Positions 51,408-59,859 of a DNA stretch of 64,000 bases are shown in pieces. The notes under the pieces were generated by a model that was given only the letters and a program-made list of their open reading frames with translations, made no database searches and was not told the origin of the DNA. Within the stretch, counting starts at the first letter, position 1. Each line of letters opens with the position of its first letter. The translations under genes were made by a program, and so were the position numbers. Source of the stretch: Longimicrobium sp. (GTDB taxonomy: Bacteria > Gemmatimonadota > Gemmatimonadetes > Longimicrobiales > Longimicrobiaceae); assembly GCA_036377595.1 (NCBI GenBank), contig DASUYB010000105.1, positions 62,001 through 126,000 on the forward strand. The letters are read 5' to 3'.

Positions 51408-52232
51408 ATGTCAGACGGGACTTTCGGCGCCGGGGGCACCGGCGGCGGAGCAGGGGAGACCGGCCGCAGCTCGGGTCTGGGGGATGGCTCGCCCAGCCTG
51501 GGGAGCACGGGCAGTGGGACGGGCGGGCTCGGCGCAACGGGCGGCAGCAGCGGACAGGGCGGCACCTCCAGCGGTCTCGGCACCACGGGCACCGGCTCGA
51601 CCGGTGGCCTGGGCGCGACCGGCGGGAGCGGGCTGGGAGGGAGCACGGGGAGCAGCAGCAGCCTCGGCGGCTCCACCAGCGGTCTCGGCGCGACCGGCAC
51701 CGGCTCGACGAGTGGCCTGGGCGGCACCGGCGGGAGCACCGGTTCCACGAGCGGACTCGGCACGACGGGAAGCAGCGGCCTCGGGAGCAGCAGCACCGGC
51801 CTCGGCGGCGGCAGCGAGTTGGGTGGGAGCACGGCGGGCTCGGCCAACCGGCCGGACTTCGGCGGTTCGACCGGCACGGCCACGGGCACTCCAAGCCGCC
51901 TGAGCGGCGCCGGCGGCGGTCTGGCCGACACCCTGGAGGAGCTGCAGGGGCGCGCCGACCAACTCATGGACGAGGCGGCCGACCAGCTGGAGAGCGTGGC
52001 CGAGCGCATCGACGGGCTGTCGGAGCGGGTGCCGCAGCGGGGGATCGGCGCGCGCGCCGCGGGGCTGACCTCGGGCGCGGCCGACACGCTGGAGAGCGTC
52101 GCGCGCTTCCTGCGCGACAACGACGTGAACACGCTGCAGCGCGACCTGGGCCGCATCGTTTCCGAGCACCCCATCCAGGCGGTGCTGGCCGCGGTGGGCG
52201 CCGGCTACATCGTCGGCAAGGTCCTGCGCTAG
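51408..52232 (+). CDS. Gly/Ser/Thr-rich protein with YqjD (DUF883)-like C terminus
   Basis: The protein has 274 residues; GGAGG lies about 8 bp before ATG 51408. Residues 1-165 are low complexity, mostly Gly, Ser and Thr in GLGxTG- and GST-like runs, and probably disordered. Residues 170-255 are amphipathic helix (LADTLEELQGRADQLMDEAADQLESVAERIDGL, then TLESVARFLRDNDVNTLQRDLGRIV). The end HPIQAVLAAVGAGYIVGKVLR is a membrane anchor of DUF883 style. In E. coli, YqjD-type proteins tether ribosomes to the inner membrane in stationary phase. The long N-terminal tail is unusual. It heads a three-gene unit. Confidence 0.65.
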   Translation: MSDGTFGAGGTGGGAGETGRSSGLGDGSPSLGSTGSGTGGLGATGGSSGQGGTSSGLGTTGTGSTGGLGATGGSGLGGSTGSSSSLGGSTSGLGATGTGSTSGLGGTGGSTGSTSGLGTTGSSGLGSSSTGLGGGSELGGSTAGSANRPDFGGSTGTATGTPSRLSGAGGGLADTLEELQGRADQLMDEAADQLESVAERIDGLSERVPQRGIGARAAGLTSGAADTLESVARFLRDNDVNTLQRDLGRIVSEHPIQAVLAAVGAGYIVGKVLR

Positions 52233-52242
52233 GGAGGAAATG

Positions 52243-52710
52243 ATGGCGGATCGAGTTCACACCCCGCCGGTGGTCACGGCGGTCTCCGGTGACGGCCGCG
52301 CCTCCACGGCCGAGCCGCAGCTCGGCGACCTGTTCCGGCAGCTCGCGCAGGACAGCGCCACGCTCGTCCGCCAGGAGATGGCGCTCGCCAAGGCCGAGCT
52401 GCGGGAGAACGTGAAGAGCGTGGCGCGCGACACGGCCAAGATCGCGGTCGGCGCCGTGGTCGCGGCGGTCGGCTCGCTGGTGCTGGTGCTCTTCCTGGTG
52501 CTGCTGCTGGGCGACGCGCTGGGCAAGTACTGGCTGGGCGCGCTGATCGTGGGCGTCCTGTTCGTGGCCATCGGGGGCTTCCTCGCCATGGGGGCGATGA
52601 AGCGCCTGAAGAAGGATTCCATCACTCCGGACCAGACTCTCCAGACCCTGAAGGAGGACAAGCAATGGCTGCAGAGCGAGATGAAGCAGGTTCGACGGGA
52701 CCTGGCCTGA
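52243..52710 (+). CDS. YqjE-like Phage_holin_3_6 family membrane protein
   Basis: The protein has 155 residues; GGAGG is 5 bp before ATG 52243 (an ATG 3 bp earlier is too close). A helix (LGDLFRQLAQDSATLVRQEMALAKAELRENVKSVARDTAKIAVGA) leads into two membrane segments (AVVAAVGSLVLVLFLVLLLGDALG and WLGALIVGVLFVAIGGFLAMGAM). This is PF07332, found in E. coli YqjE, and despite the name is not a phage lysis protein. It overlaps the next gene by 46 bp in a different frame, which implies coupled translation. Confidence 0.8.
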   Translation: MADRVHTPPVVTAVSGDGRASTAEPQLGDLFRQLAQDSATLVRQEMALAKAELRENVKSVARDTAKIAVGAVVAAVGSLVLVLFLVLLLGDALGKYWLGALIVGVLFVAIGGFLAMGAMKRLKKDSITPDQTLQTLKEDKQWLQSEMKQVRRDLA

Positions 52711-53414
52711 GCGGCACCGGGCGCGACCACGCGGGCCTGGAGGCGGGAACCACCCGCTCGATGGCGATGGGTGACGCGCCGGGGAGCGCCGACGTGCACG
52801 CGGGGATCGCGTTCAACCCCCAGCAGGACGAGGGCGTGCGCGAGCGCACCGTCAGCCGGGTGAAGGACGCGGCGGGAACGGTGGCCGACACGGCCGCGGG
52901 GCTGGGGCACCGCGCCCGCACGCTGGCCGGTGACGTGGCAGAACGCGCCGGCGACGTGGCGTCGCGCGCGAAGGACCGGGTGGGCGCGATGACGGACCGC
53001 GCGCAGTCGGCGCTCGAGGAGCGCGGCTGGCTGGAGCGCCTGCGCGAGAACCCGCTTCCGGCGCTGGGGGTGGCGTTCGGGGTCGGCTTCCTGCTGGCGG
53101 GCGGCGGGCGCGGCGGCACCCGCGCGGGCCGCGTGCGCGGCGAGCTGCGCAGCGCGCTGGCGGCCGGGCTGTCGGCGGGGCTGGCGCAGGGCGCGCGCGC
53201 GTTCCTCCGCAACGCCGGCGCCGAGGACGGGGTGATCAACTCCCTGATGCAGAACATCCCCGGGCTCGGCGGCGAGGCGGAGTACGGCGGCGGCGGGCGC
53301 ACCACGACCGCGCGGAGCTCGTCGACGAGCGGCCGCACGACGGCGGGGAGCACGAGCGGCTCGTACGGCGGGGGCACGCGCCACCGCGAGCCCAGCCACC
53401 GGGAGAACCTCTGA
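52665..53414 (+). CDS. YqjD/DUF883-like membrane-associated protein
   Basis: The protein has 249 residues; AAGGAGG lies about 7 bp before ATG 52665, inside the end of the YqjE-like gene. A repeat-like amphipathic helix runs from about 60 to 120 (VKDAAGTVADTAAGLGHRARTLAGDVAERAGDVASRAKDRVGAMTDRAQSALEERG). The membrane segment PLPALGVAFGVGFLLAGG follows, then an Arg/Gly region and a Ser/Thr-rich tail. The helix pattern resembles YqjD and LEA/CsbD-like stress proteins. It completes the YqjD-YqjE-like operon and probably acts at the inner membrane under stress, which is inference. Confidence 0.65.
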   Translation: MAAERDEAGSTGPGLSGTGRDHAGLEAGTTRSMAMGDAPGSADVHAGIAFNPQQDEGVRERTVSRVKDAAGTVADTAAGLGHRARTLAGDVAERAGDVASRAKDRVGAMTDRAQSALEERGWLERLRENPLPALGVAFGVGFLLAGGGRGGTRAGRVRGELRSALAAGLSAGLAQGARAFLRNAGAEDGVINSLMQNIPGLGGEAEYGGGGRTTTARSSSTSGRTTAGSTSGSYGGGTRHREPSHRENL

Positions 53415-53418
53415 CCCG

Positions 53419-53691
53419 ATGGGCGAGGCCGGGTTCCGCGTGACGGGACGGGTACAGGGCGTGGGCTTCCGCTGGTGGGCCCGCGCCCAGGCCGCCGGGC
53501 TGGGCCTGGTCGGGACGGTGCGGAACGCGGCCGACGGATCGGTGGAGGTGCAGGCGCGGGGACCCGACCACGCGCTCGCGGAGTTGGAGCGGCTCCTCGC
53601 CGAGGGGCCGCCCCACGCCCGCGTGGCGGTGGTGGAGCGGATCCCCGTCACGCTTTCGTCCAGCGCGGCCGGATTCGAGATCGTGCGGTGA
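53419..53691 (+). CDS. acyP: Acylphosphatase
   Basis: The protein has 90 residues, the family length. The phosphate-binding loop is VTGRVQGVGFRWWAR with the catalytic Arg, followed by GLVGTVRNAADGSVEVQARG with the catalytic Asn. Acylphosphatase hydrolyses carboxyl-phosphate bonds such as acetyl phosphate in the cytosol. It starts 4 bp after the YqjD-like gene, so it is the last gene of that operon or benefits from its promoter. Confidence 0.92.
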   Translation: MGEAGFRVTGRVQGVGFRWWARAQAAGLGLVGTVRNAADGSVEVQARGPDHALAELERLLAEGPPHARVAVVERIPVTLSSSAAGFEIVR

Positions 53692-53812
53692 CTTCCCGAA
53701 TTTTAACCGAAGAAAACCGGCTTCGCCATTTCGCGCAGGCCGCGTAAACGCGCGTGGGCGAGGGTAGCGGGTGCTCCCCCCATCCCAAAATCGATCCTGA
53801 GCGAAAAGAGAC

Positions 53813-53830
53813 CGGGGTTTTTGATCCCCG
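53813..53830 (-). terminator. Weak hairpin after mnmE
   Basis: CGGGG and CCCCG flank an eight-base loop 35 bp past the mnmE stop; on the minus strand GTCTCTTTTC follows. The stem is short. Confidence 0.4.
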
Positions 53831-53864
53831 ATCTCCCGAAATCCTGTCGAACTCGGGTCAGTGT

Positions 53865-55238
53865 CTATTTCCCGACGCAGAAATCTCCGAACACCCGGTC
53901 GAGCACGTCATCGACGCTGACGACGCCGATCAGGTCCTCCAGTGCATCGGCGGCGGCGCGGAGGTGTGTGGCGGCGAGCTCCATCGGGACCAGCTCGTCG
54001 AGCGCGAGTGTGAAGGATGCGATCTCGTCGCGGGCACGGCGGATGGCACGGGCATGGCGCTCCCGCGTGACCAGCGGCGCCTCGCCGGGATCGCCGAGGA
54101 TGTGGCCGAAGACGAGACGCAGGAGCACGTCCCGCAACTCGGGAATCCCCGAGCCCTCCGTCGCCGCGACGTGCACGGAGGGGAAGGGATCCGCGTCCGA
54201 CTCATCCTCGCTCGCGTGCAGATCCACTTTCGTGCGGACGACGACAGTGCGGCCGGGATCACGCTCTGTGAGGAAGGCGCGCTCGTCGTCCTCCAGCGGC
54301 CGGCCGGCTTCGATGCAGAAGAGCACCAGCTCGGCCGCGGCCAGGTAGCGCCGTGCGACCTCGATCCCGATCCCCTCTACCCGGTCAACCGTCTCCCGCA
54401 GCCCGGCGGTGTCGACGAGGCGGAATGGGTAGCCGTCAAGGGTGACGGCGGCCTCGAGCGCGTCGCGCGTCGTCCCGGGGATCTCGGTGACGATCGCGCG
54501 CTCGGTGCCCAGCAGCGCGTTGAAGAGCGACGACTTCCCCGAGTTCGGCCGCCCGGCGAGCACGGTGAGCGCGCCCTCGCGCAGGAGCTCGCCCTCGGGG
54601 GCGGTGGCCAGGAGCGCGTCGATCCTCCGCAGCACGTCGTCCACGGCGGCGCGGACGCGCTCGGGTGGGACGGGGGGCTCGTCCTCTTCGGGAAAGTCGA
54701 TCGAATAGGCGATCAGCGACTCGGCGCCGATCACCGCGCTGCGCAGCTCCTCGATTCGCCGCGAGAGGCCACGCTCCATCTGGTGCACGGCCGCGCGGTG
54801 CAGCGCGCGCGACCGCCCGTCGATCAGGTCGGCGACGGCCTCGGCCTGCAGCAGGTCGAGCTTGCCGTTCAGGTACGCCCGCCGCGTGAACTCGCCCGGC
54901 TCGGCCGCGCGCGCGCCGGCGGCCAGCAGCGCGTCGAGCACGAGCTGCGGGGTGAGCACGCCGCCGTGGGTGGAGATCTCGACCGTGTCCTCGCCGGTGT
55001 AGCTGGCCGGGGCGGGGAAGACGGTCACCAGCCCGCGGTCCAGCACCTCGCCCGTCTCCGGATGCCGCAGCGCGACGAGGCGCTGGATCCGCGGCGCGCT
55101 CCCATCGACAGCCGGCGCGATGCGTCGCAGCACGTCGATCGCGCCGGGGCCGGAGACGCGCAGCAGCGCGACGGCGCCGCGCCCGGGCGGCGTCGCGATC
55201 GCGGCGATGGTGTCGGCGGGGAGCGGAGAGACGGACAT
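53865..55238 (-). CDS. mnmE: tRNA modification GTPase MnmE (TrmE)
   Basis: The protein has 457 residues from ATG 55238 (SPLPADTIAAIATPPGRGAVALLRVSG). The N-terminal THF-binding domain is followed by a helical domain with an inserted G domain: GRPNSGKSSLFNALLG (P loop), TEIPGTTRDALEA, DTAGLRETVD and RTKVD. The C terminus is FGDFCVGK, with the conserved Cys of the C-[IVL]-G-K motif. It works with MnmG on U34 of tRNA. It lies downstream of yidC in the conserved rpmH-rnpA-yidD-yidC-mnmE order. Confidence 0.95.
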   Translation of the reverse strand: MSVSPLPADTIAAIATPPGRGAVALLRVSGPGAIDVLRRIAPAVDGSAPRIQRLVALRHPETGEVLDRGLVTVFPAPASYTGEDTVEISTHGGVLTPQLVLDALLAAGARAAEPGEFTRRAYLNGKLDLLQAEAVADLIDGRSRALHRAAVHQMERGLSRRIEELRSAVIGAESLIAYSIDFPEEDEPPVPPERVRAAVDDVLRRIDALLATAPEGELLREGALTVLAGRPNSGKSSLFNALLGTERAIVTEIPGTTRDALEAAVTLDGYPFRLVDTAGLRETVDRVEGIGIEVARRYLAAAELVLFCIEAGRPLEDDERAFLTERDPGRTVVVRTKVDLHASEDESDADPFPSVHVAATEGSGIPELRDVLLRLVFGHILGDPGEAPLVTRERHARAIRRARDEIASFTLALDELVPMELAATHLRAAADALEDLIGVVSVDDVLDRVFGDFCVGK

Positions 55239-55272
55239 GCGGGGGAGAATGGGGCTGGGCCGCTTCACGAGC

Positions 55273-55332
55273 AACCGCCGACGGGCGGTTGAAACCGCGG
55301 CAACAACGGCCCGAAGTCCGCCTTCGCGGACT
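55273..55332. repeat. Double-hairpin repeat with CCGCGGCAACAAC core
   Basis: Hairpins AACCGCC/GGCGGTT (55273-55290) and AGTCCGC/GCGGACT (55315-55332) flank CCGCGGCAACAAC, the reverse complement of the core at 13366-13418. It lies between yidC and mnmE. Confidence 0.6.
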
Positions 55333-55375
55333 CCCCTGACGGGCATCTTCGCGGAACGTCGAGATCTTCATCTCC

Positions 55376-55413
55376 AAAAAGAACGCCCGCCTCTCGCGCG
55401 GAGTGGCGGGCGT
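55376..55413 (-). terminator. Rho-independent terminator after yidC
   Basis: On the minus strand ACGCCCGCC and GGCGGGCGT pair, followed by TCTTTTT. It separates yidC from mnmE. Confidence 0.8.
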
Positions 55414-55438
55414 GGGTCCATCCTACGACGACACCGTT

Positions 55439-57175
55439 CTACCGGCGGCGCGGCGCCTCCTTCGCAGGACTGGGCCGCTCCTTCTTCTTTGCCGCGTCCT
55501 TGGCCTTCTGCGCTTCCATCGCCACGCGACGCTCCTTCGCGATCAGCACCTGCTGCGGGAGCGAGGCCAGGTTCGAGCTCACGTAGTACAGGTTCAACCC
55601 CGACGGCATGAACCAGAAGAAGATGCCCATCATCAGCGGCATCGTGTACATCATCGTCTGCGCCTGCGCGTTCTGCTCCATCCCGCTCAGCTTGGTGCTG
55701 ATCCACTGCAGCGCGAACATCGACACCACCAGCAGGATCGGCAGCAGGTAGAGCGGGTCGCGCAGCGACAGGTCGGGAAGCCACAGGAACGACGTGCCGC
55801 GGAACTCGATCGCCCCCTGGAACACGAAGAACAGGGTGATGAGCACCGGCATGGGGATCAGCATCGGGAGGCAGCCTGACATCATGGAGAAGGGGTTCAC
55901 CCCCAGCTCCTGGTACATCTTCATCATCTCCTGCTGCTGCCGCTGCGGATCGTTGGCCCAGCGCTGCTGGATCTCCTTCATCCGCGCCTGCATCACCGGC
56001 TGCACCGCCATGTTCTTCATCTGCGACCGCATGGCGCGCGCGTTCAGCGGCCAGGTGACCAGCCGCACCAGCACGCCGAAGACGATCAGCACCCACCCGT
56101 ACGGCAGCGCCAGCGTGTCGTGCATGGCACGCAGCGCCCACAGCACCACCGCGGCGATGGGGCGGACGACCGGGCGCAGCCAGCGGTAGCCGTACGGGTT
56201 CACCTCCTCGAGCTGGTTGCCGACGGCCACGAGCCGGTCGTGCTCCAGCGGGCCCAGGTAGGCCCGGTAGGCGAAGGTGCCGTCGGTGCCGACGGGGAGC
56301 GAGACGACGCCCAACGCGCGCGGCGACGTGAGCGTCTCGTCCTCCACCCGGTAGCTCTCGTCCCGCTGGTTGGTGGCGACCAGGCGCGTGAACTGGCGCC
56401 CCTGCGGGAGGAGCGCCATCAGGAAGTAGCGGTCGCGGATCCCCGCCCAGGCCAGCGGGCCGGGGATGGTGTCCGTCGCCTTCACCTTCTGCAGGTAGTC
56501 GCGCTCCACGCGCCGCCCGTTCCACGCGACGAAGGAGAGCTCGCGCGCGGTGCCGTGGTCCTTGGCGTCGTGCGGCGCCAGCCCGGTGCCCAGGCTGGTG
56601 ACGAGCGTGCCCGCGCCGCCCAGCCCCAGCAGCCTGCCGCTGACGTCGACCACGTAGTCGTTCGGGCGGAAGGTGTAGGTGACCTGGGCGACGGGTACGC
56701 CGCCCTGCGTGGCGGTGAAGGTGAGCGCCTTCGGCCCGTCGCCCGCGCGCAGGTCGAGACGATCCGCGCTCGGCTGGAAGTCGGCGGCGCGCAGGTCGAG
56801 CGTGCGGCCGGCGGACGTGGCCACGCCGGAGAGCACATCCGCGGCGCCGCGCGGGACCAGCTGCACGTGCTCGCCGCGGTGGACGTACGAGGGGTACTGG
56901 AGCAGCTCCGCCCAGGTGAGCGCCGCCCCGCGGGTGGAGAAGCGGTACTCGTACAGCGGCGAGCGCACCGTCACCGTCCGCGCGGGGGCGACGGCAGCCG
57001 GTGCTGCCGCGGCCGCCGTCGGCGCGGCGGCAGGTGCCGGCGCGGGACGCGAGGCGGCCGCCGCGCTGTCCGCGCCACGGCCGGCGGGCGGCTGGGTGAC
57101 CGGGGGAAAGAAGGTCTGCCAGACGATCAGCAGCACCGCCGTGAGCACGAACGCGAGCGCGAGTCGCTTTTCCAT
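55439..57175 (-). CDS. yidC: Membrane protein insertase YidC
   Basis: The protein has 578 residues with the Gram-negative long form. An N-terminal helix (LALAFVLTAVLLIVWQTFFPP) and Ala-rich linker precede a periplasmic beta-supersandwich domain (about 70-340). The conserved insertase core follows with YGWVLIVFGVLVRLVTWPLNARAMRSQMKNMAVQPVMQ (groove Arg in TM2 region), NPFSMMSGCLPMLIPMPVLITLFFVF, and a last pair of helices. It inserts inner-membrane proteins alone or with Sec. The long periplasmic domain is evidence for a diderm organism. A terminator follows. Confidence 0.95.
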   Translation of the reverse strand: MEKRLALAFVLTAVLLIVWQTFFPPVTQPPAGRGADSAAAASRPAPAPAAAPTAAAAAPAAVAPARTVTVRSPLYEYRFSTRGAALTWAELLQYPSYVHRGEHVQLVPRGAADVLSGVATSAGRTLDLRAADFQPSADRLDLRAGDGPKALTFTATQGGVPVAQVTYTFRPNDYVVDVSGRLLGLGGAGTLVTSLGTGLAPHDAKDHGTARELSFVAWNGRRVERDYLQKVKATDTIPGPLAWAGIRDRYFLMALLPQGRQFTRLVATNQRDESYRVEDETLTSPRALGVVSLPVGTDGTFAYRAYLGPLEHDRLVAVGNQLEEVNPYGYRWLRPVVRPIAAVVLWALRAMHDTLALPYGWVLIVFGVLVRLVTWPLNARAMRSQMKNMAVQPVMQARMKEIQQRWANDPQRQQQEMMKMYQELGVNPFSMMSGCLPMLIPMPVLITLFFVFQGAIEFRGTSFLWLPDLSLRDPLYLLPILLVVSMFALQWISTKLSGMEQNAQAQTMMYTMPLMMGIFFWFMPSGLNLYYVSSNLASLPQQVLIAKERRVAMEAQKAKDAAKKKERPSPAKEAPRRR

Positions 57176-57221
57176 CTATCGTCCAGATCCGTTCAGATCT
57201 CGTGTATGTCGAACCCGGCCC

Positions 57222-57434
57222 TCAGGGTACCGGGTCGTAGCCGCCGCGGGCGAACGGCTGGCAGCGCGCCAGCCGCTTGAGCAGCAGCCAGGTGCCCTTG
57301 CCGGCGCCGTACTTCTCGATGGCCTCGAGCCCGTACGCCGAGCAGGTGGGATAGAAGCGGCACACCGGCGGCTTCAGCGGGCTGATGGCCCGGCGGTAGA
57401 AGCGGATACCGGCGGTCAGGGCGCGCGCGAGCAC
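57222..57434 (-). CDS. yidD: Membrane protein insertion efficiency factor YidD
   Basis: The protein has 70 residues from GTG 57434, with GGAGG 5 bp upstream. The typical YidD sequence [50 protein letters not shown] is complete, including the three conserved cysteines. It is a peripheral inner-membrane protein that aids YidC-dependent insertion. The start lies 19 bp inside the end of rnpA in another frame, so the two overlap. Confidence 0.92.
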   Translation of the reverse strand: MLARALTAGIRFYRRAISPLKPPVCRFYPTCSAYGLEAIEKYGAGKGTWLLLKRLARCQPFARGGYDPVP

Positions 57435-57802
57435 AGTACCTCCGCAAGCTCGGCCAGCTCCTGGCGCAGCTCGTCGAAACCGGCGGCGTACGCCTCGGGG
57501 CGGGCACGAATGAGTACGTCCAGCGCCGCCCCGGAGTTTCTCAGCATGGGCAGGACCACGGTGCGCCCCAGCTCGCGGAGGCGCCGCTTGACGCGGTTGC
57601 GCTCCACGATGTCGTGCTTGTGCTTGGGCACCACCACGCCCCACCGGGCAAACGCCACGGGGGAAGGGGAGACGAACGCGTCCAGGTGACGCGTCTTGCT
57701 CCTCTTCCCCCGTCTGAACAGCGCCCGGATCTCGGCCGAATGCGTGATCCGCGCCGCCCGCGGCAGCGCGAACCCCCGCCGGGCGGGCCCTTCGGCGTCC
57801 AC
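57416..57802 (-). CDS. rnpA: Ribonuclease P protein component RnpA
   Basis: The protein has 128 residues from GTG 57802; a shorter start is possible because no ATG is in frame. Core: [32 protein letters not shown], then [28 protein letters not shown], the RNR RNA-binding motif. It binds RNase P RNA and supports tRNA 5' maturation. It begins 23 bp after rpmH ends and overlaps yidD. The conserved basic helix is intact. Confidence 0.92.
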   Translation of the reverse strand: MDAEGPARRGFALPRAARITHSAEIRALFRRGKRSKTRHLDAFVSPSPVAFARWGVVVPKHKHDIVERNRVKRRLRELGRTVVLPMLRNSGAALDVLIRARPEAYAAGFDELRQELAELAEVLCSRAP

Positions 57803-57825
57803 CGGCGTGCGGCCCCGGCCGCGGG

Positions 57826-57975
57826 TTACTTGCCCGCGATCTTGACCGTCAGCCGGTGACGGCCCTTGCGCCGGCGCGCGTTCAGGACCTCGCGGCCGCC
57901 CTTGGTGGCCATACGGGCGCGGAACCCGTGCTTGTTGATCCGCTTGCGGTTGCGCGGACGATAAGAAGGCTTCAT
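57826..57975 (-). CDS. rpmH: 50S ribosomal protein L34
   Basis: The protein has 49 residues: [42 protein letters not shown] is the near-universal L34 sequence, with a short TVKIAGK tail. It sits at the head of the rpmH-rnpA-yidD-yidC-mnmE set. A good sigma-70-type promoter is 58-86 bp upstream. It is divergent from dnaA. Confidence 0.96.
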   Translation of the reverse strand: MKPSYRPRNRKRINKHGFRARMATKGGREVLNARRRKGRHRLTVKIAGK

Positions 57976-58032
57976 CGGTACCCCTTCGGGTGCAGCGCGT
58001 AAGTCGTTGGTCCGGGTGCGGCAAAGACAAGT

Positions 58033-58061
58033 AAGATAGCCATCTTGCGCGCTCCCGTCAA
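58033..58061 (-). promoter_or_regulatory. Sigma-70-type promoter of rpmH
   Basis: On the minus strand TTGACG (58061-58056) and TATCTT (58038-58033) are spaced by 17 bp, upstream of rpmH. It is the best promoter match I see in the window. Confidence 0.65.
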
Positions 58062-58370
58062 CCGAGGGGCCATCAGTCGCGGTCAGGAGGACGAGTGGTT
58101 TCGACTTCGTCAACAATATTCGTGGTGTCAGCTTTCTCACCACCCTGCCGGTGGACAGGCGTGACAGACGTCGACGCCTGCCATCTGCATCCTGCTCCCG
58201 GTGCCGTGACGAGTATCCAGTTCGGCGGCGTCCTCTCCACACAGGTCTTCTGGTGATACACCCCGGCGGAGCACTCCGGGAAACAAACCATCTATAGTCT
58301 CCCTACACTCATGGACGCGGCTGCGCAAGGGGAGCTAAACCGAAGAAAATCCAGCATTCATGCGGGTTCC

Positions 58371-58399
58371 TTGACTTATCCACACCCCCCGCCTAGGTT
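58371..58399 (+). promoter_or_regulatory. dnaA promoter candidate overlapping a perfect DnaA box
   Basis: TTGACT at 58371-58376 and TAGGTT at 58394-58399 are 17 bp apart, 48 bp before dnaA. TTATCCACA, the exact DnaA-box consensus, occupies 58376-58384, overlapping the -35 by one base. DnaA binding there would repress its own gene. The -10 match is weak. Confidence 0.5.
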
Positions 58400-58446
58400 G
58401 CGCCGTTACCGTTTCCGAAGGCTTCGACGATCCCGCCACAGAGGTC

Positions 58447-59859
58447 ATGGAGCACACCGCAGGGGAGGTCTGGTCGCGCATCCTCGACGCCGCGAAGGCT
58501 GCGCTGCCCGAACAGGCGTACCGGACCTGGCTGGCCCCGACCGAGGCGGTTGCGATCTCGCAGGACCTGCTGGTGGTGTCCACTCCCAACCCGTTCGCGG
58601 TGGAGTGGGTGGAGAAGCAGTACGCCGCGATGCTCACCGGTCTCGGCGAGTCGCTCTTCGGGCGGCGCTTTACGCTGTCGGTCCAGTTCCAGGCGAACGG
58701 CAAGCCGGCCGCCGTCCCACCCACCCCCCTCGAGATCGCGCCCCCGCCCGTGCCCGCCGCCGCGCCCGCGCAGGCCTCCGCACCCCCGTCCGCCGCGCAC
58801 TCCGCGCCGGGGATGCGCACGGTGCCGCTCAACCCGCGGTACACCTTTCCGCGCTTCGTCATCGGCAACAACAACCAGCTTGCCGCCGCGGCCGCGCACG
58901 CCGTGGCCGAGGCGCCGGCGAAGCACTACAACCCGCTGTTCATCTACGGCGGCGTGGGGCTGGGCAAGACGCACCTGATGCACGCCATCGGCCACGCGAT
59001 GCTCGACCGCGAGCCGGGGAAGCGGGTGATGTACCTGTCGTCGGAGCGCTTCACCAACGAGCTGGTGTCGGCCATCCAGGAGGGCTCGATGGCCGAGTTC
59101 CGCCGCCAGTACCGGCAGATCGACCTCCTCCTGGTGGACGACATCCAGTTCCTGGAGGGGAAGGAGCGCACGCAGGAGGAGTTCTTCCACACCTTCAACG
59201 CGCTCCACGACGCCCAGCGCCAGATCGTGCTCACCTCCGACCGGCCGCCGAAGGAGATCGGGCTGGAGGACCGGCTGGTCTCGCGCTTCGAGTGGGGGCT
59301 GGTGGCCGACATCAAGGCGCCCGACTTCGAGACGCGGATGGCCATCCTGCGCCGCAAGGTGGAGGAAGACGGGCTGGTGATCCGCGACGCCGAGGACGTG
59401 CTGACCTTCATCGCCCGCAACCGCACGTCGTCGGTGCGGGAGATCGAGGGCGCGGTGATCAAGCTGCTGGCCTACTCGTCGCTCACCGGCCGGCCGATCG
59501 ACATCTCCCTTGCCCAGGAAGCCCTGGGCGGCGCGCTGCGGCCGGGCGGCGCCGGCGGAGGAAACGGCGCGGCGGAGATCTCGCCCGAGCGGGTGCGCGA
59601 CAAGGTGGCCGAGGCGTTCGGCACCACGGCCGAGGCGCTGCAGTCGAAGAAGCGCACCAAGGACCTGACGGTGCCGCGCCAGGTGGCCATGTTCCTGACC
59701 CGCGAGCTGTTCGACCTGCCGCTGGTGGAGATCGGCAAGCTGTTCGGCGGGCGCGACCACTCCACCGTGATCCACTCCATCAGCAAGGTGGAGGAAGACA
59801 TGGCGGCGGACGCGGGGTTCCGGCAGCGTGTGGACACCCTGCGGGCGTCCTTCCGCTGA
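58447..59859 (+). CDS. dnaA: Chromosomal replication initiator DnaA
   Basis: The protein has 470 residues. Domain I is at 1-85 (VWSRILDAAKAALPEQAYRTWLAPTEAV), followed by a Pro/Ala-rich linker. AAA+ domain III starts YTFPRFVIGNNNQLAAAAA and has Walker A YGGVGLGKTHLMHAIG, Walker B LLLVDDIQFLEGKERTQEEFFHTFNAL, and ISM/arginine-finger segments (SDRPPKEIGLEDRLVSRFEWGL). Domain IV ends with the DnaA-box-binding motif GGRDHSTVIHSI. It opens oriC and loads the helicase. It is convergent with nothing and followed by the origin. Confidence 0.96.
   Translation: MEHTAGEVWSRILDAAKAALPEQAYRTWLAPTEAVAISQDLLVVSTPNPFAVEWVEKQYAAMLTGLGESLFGRRFTLSVQFQANGKPAAVPPTPLEIAPPPVPAAAPAQASAPPSAAHSAPGMRTVPLNPRYTFPRFVIGNNNQLAAAAAHAVAEAPAKHYNPLFIYGGVGLGKTHLMHAIGHAMLDREPGKRVMYLSSERFTNELVSAIQEGSMAEFRRQYRQIDLLLVDDIQFLEGKERTQEEFFHTFNALHDAQRQIVLTSDRPPKEIGLEDRLVSRFEWGLVADIKAPDFETRMAILRRKVEEDGLVIRDAEDVLTFIARNRTSSVREIEGAVIKLLAYSSLTGRPIDISLAQEALGGALRPGGAGGGNGAAEISPERVRDKVAEAFGTTAEALQSKKRTKDLTVPRQVAMFLTRELFDLPLVEIGKLFGGRDHSTVIHSISKVEEDMAADAGFRQRVDTLRASFR

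Noticed and set aside
51408-51900. DNA tandem repeat in the Gly/Ser/Thr-rich coding region
   Set aside because: The protein is low complexity, but codons and unit lengths vary, so there is no true DNA tandem repeat; it reads as a disordered tail.
52243-52710. Phage holin / prophage remnant
   Set aside because: The Phage_holin_3_6 family includes E. coli YqjE, a normal chromosomal membrane protein. The neighbours are YqjD-like, and no phage gene is near.
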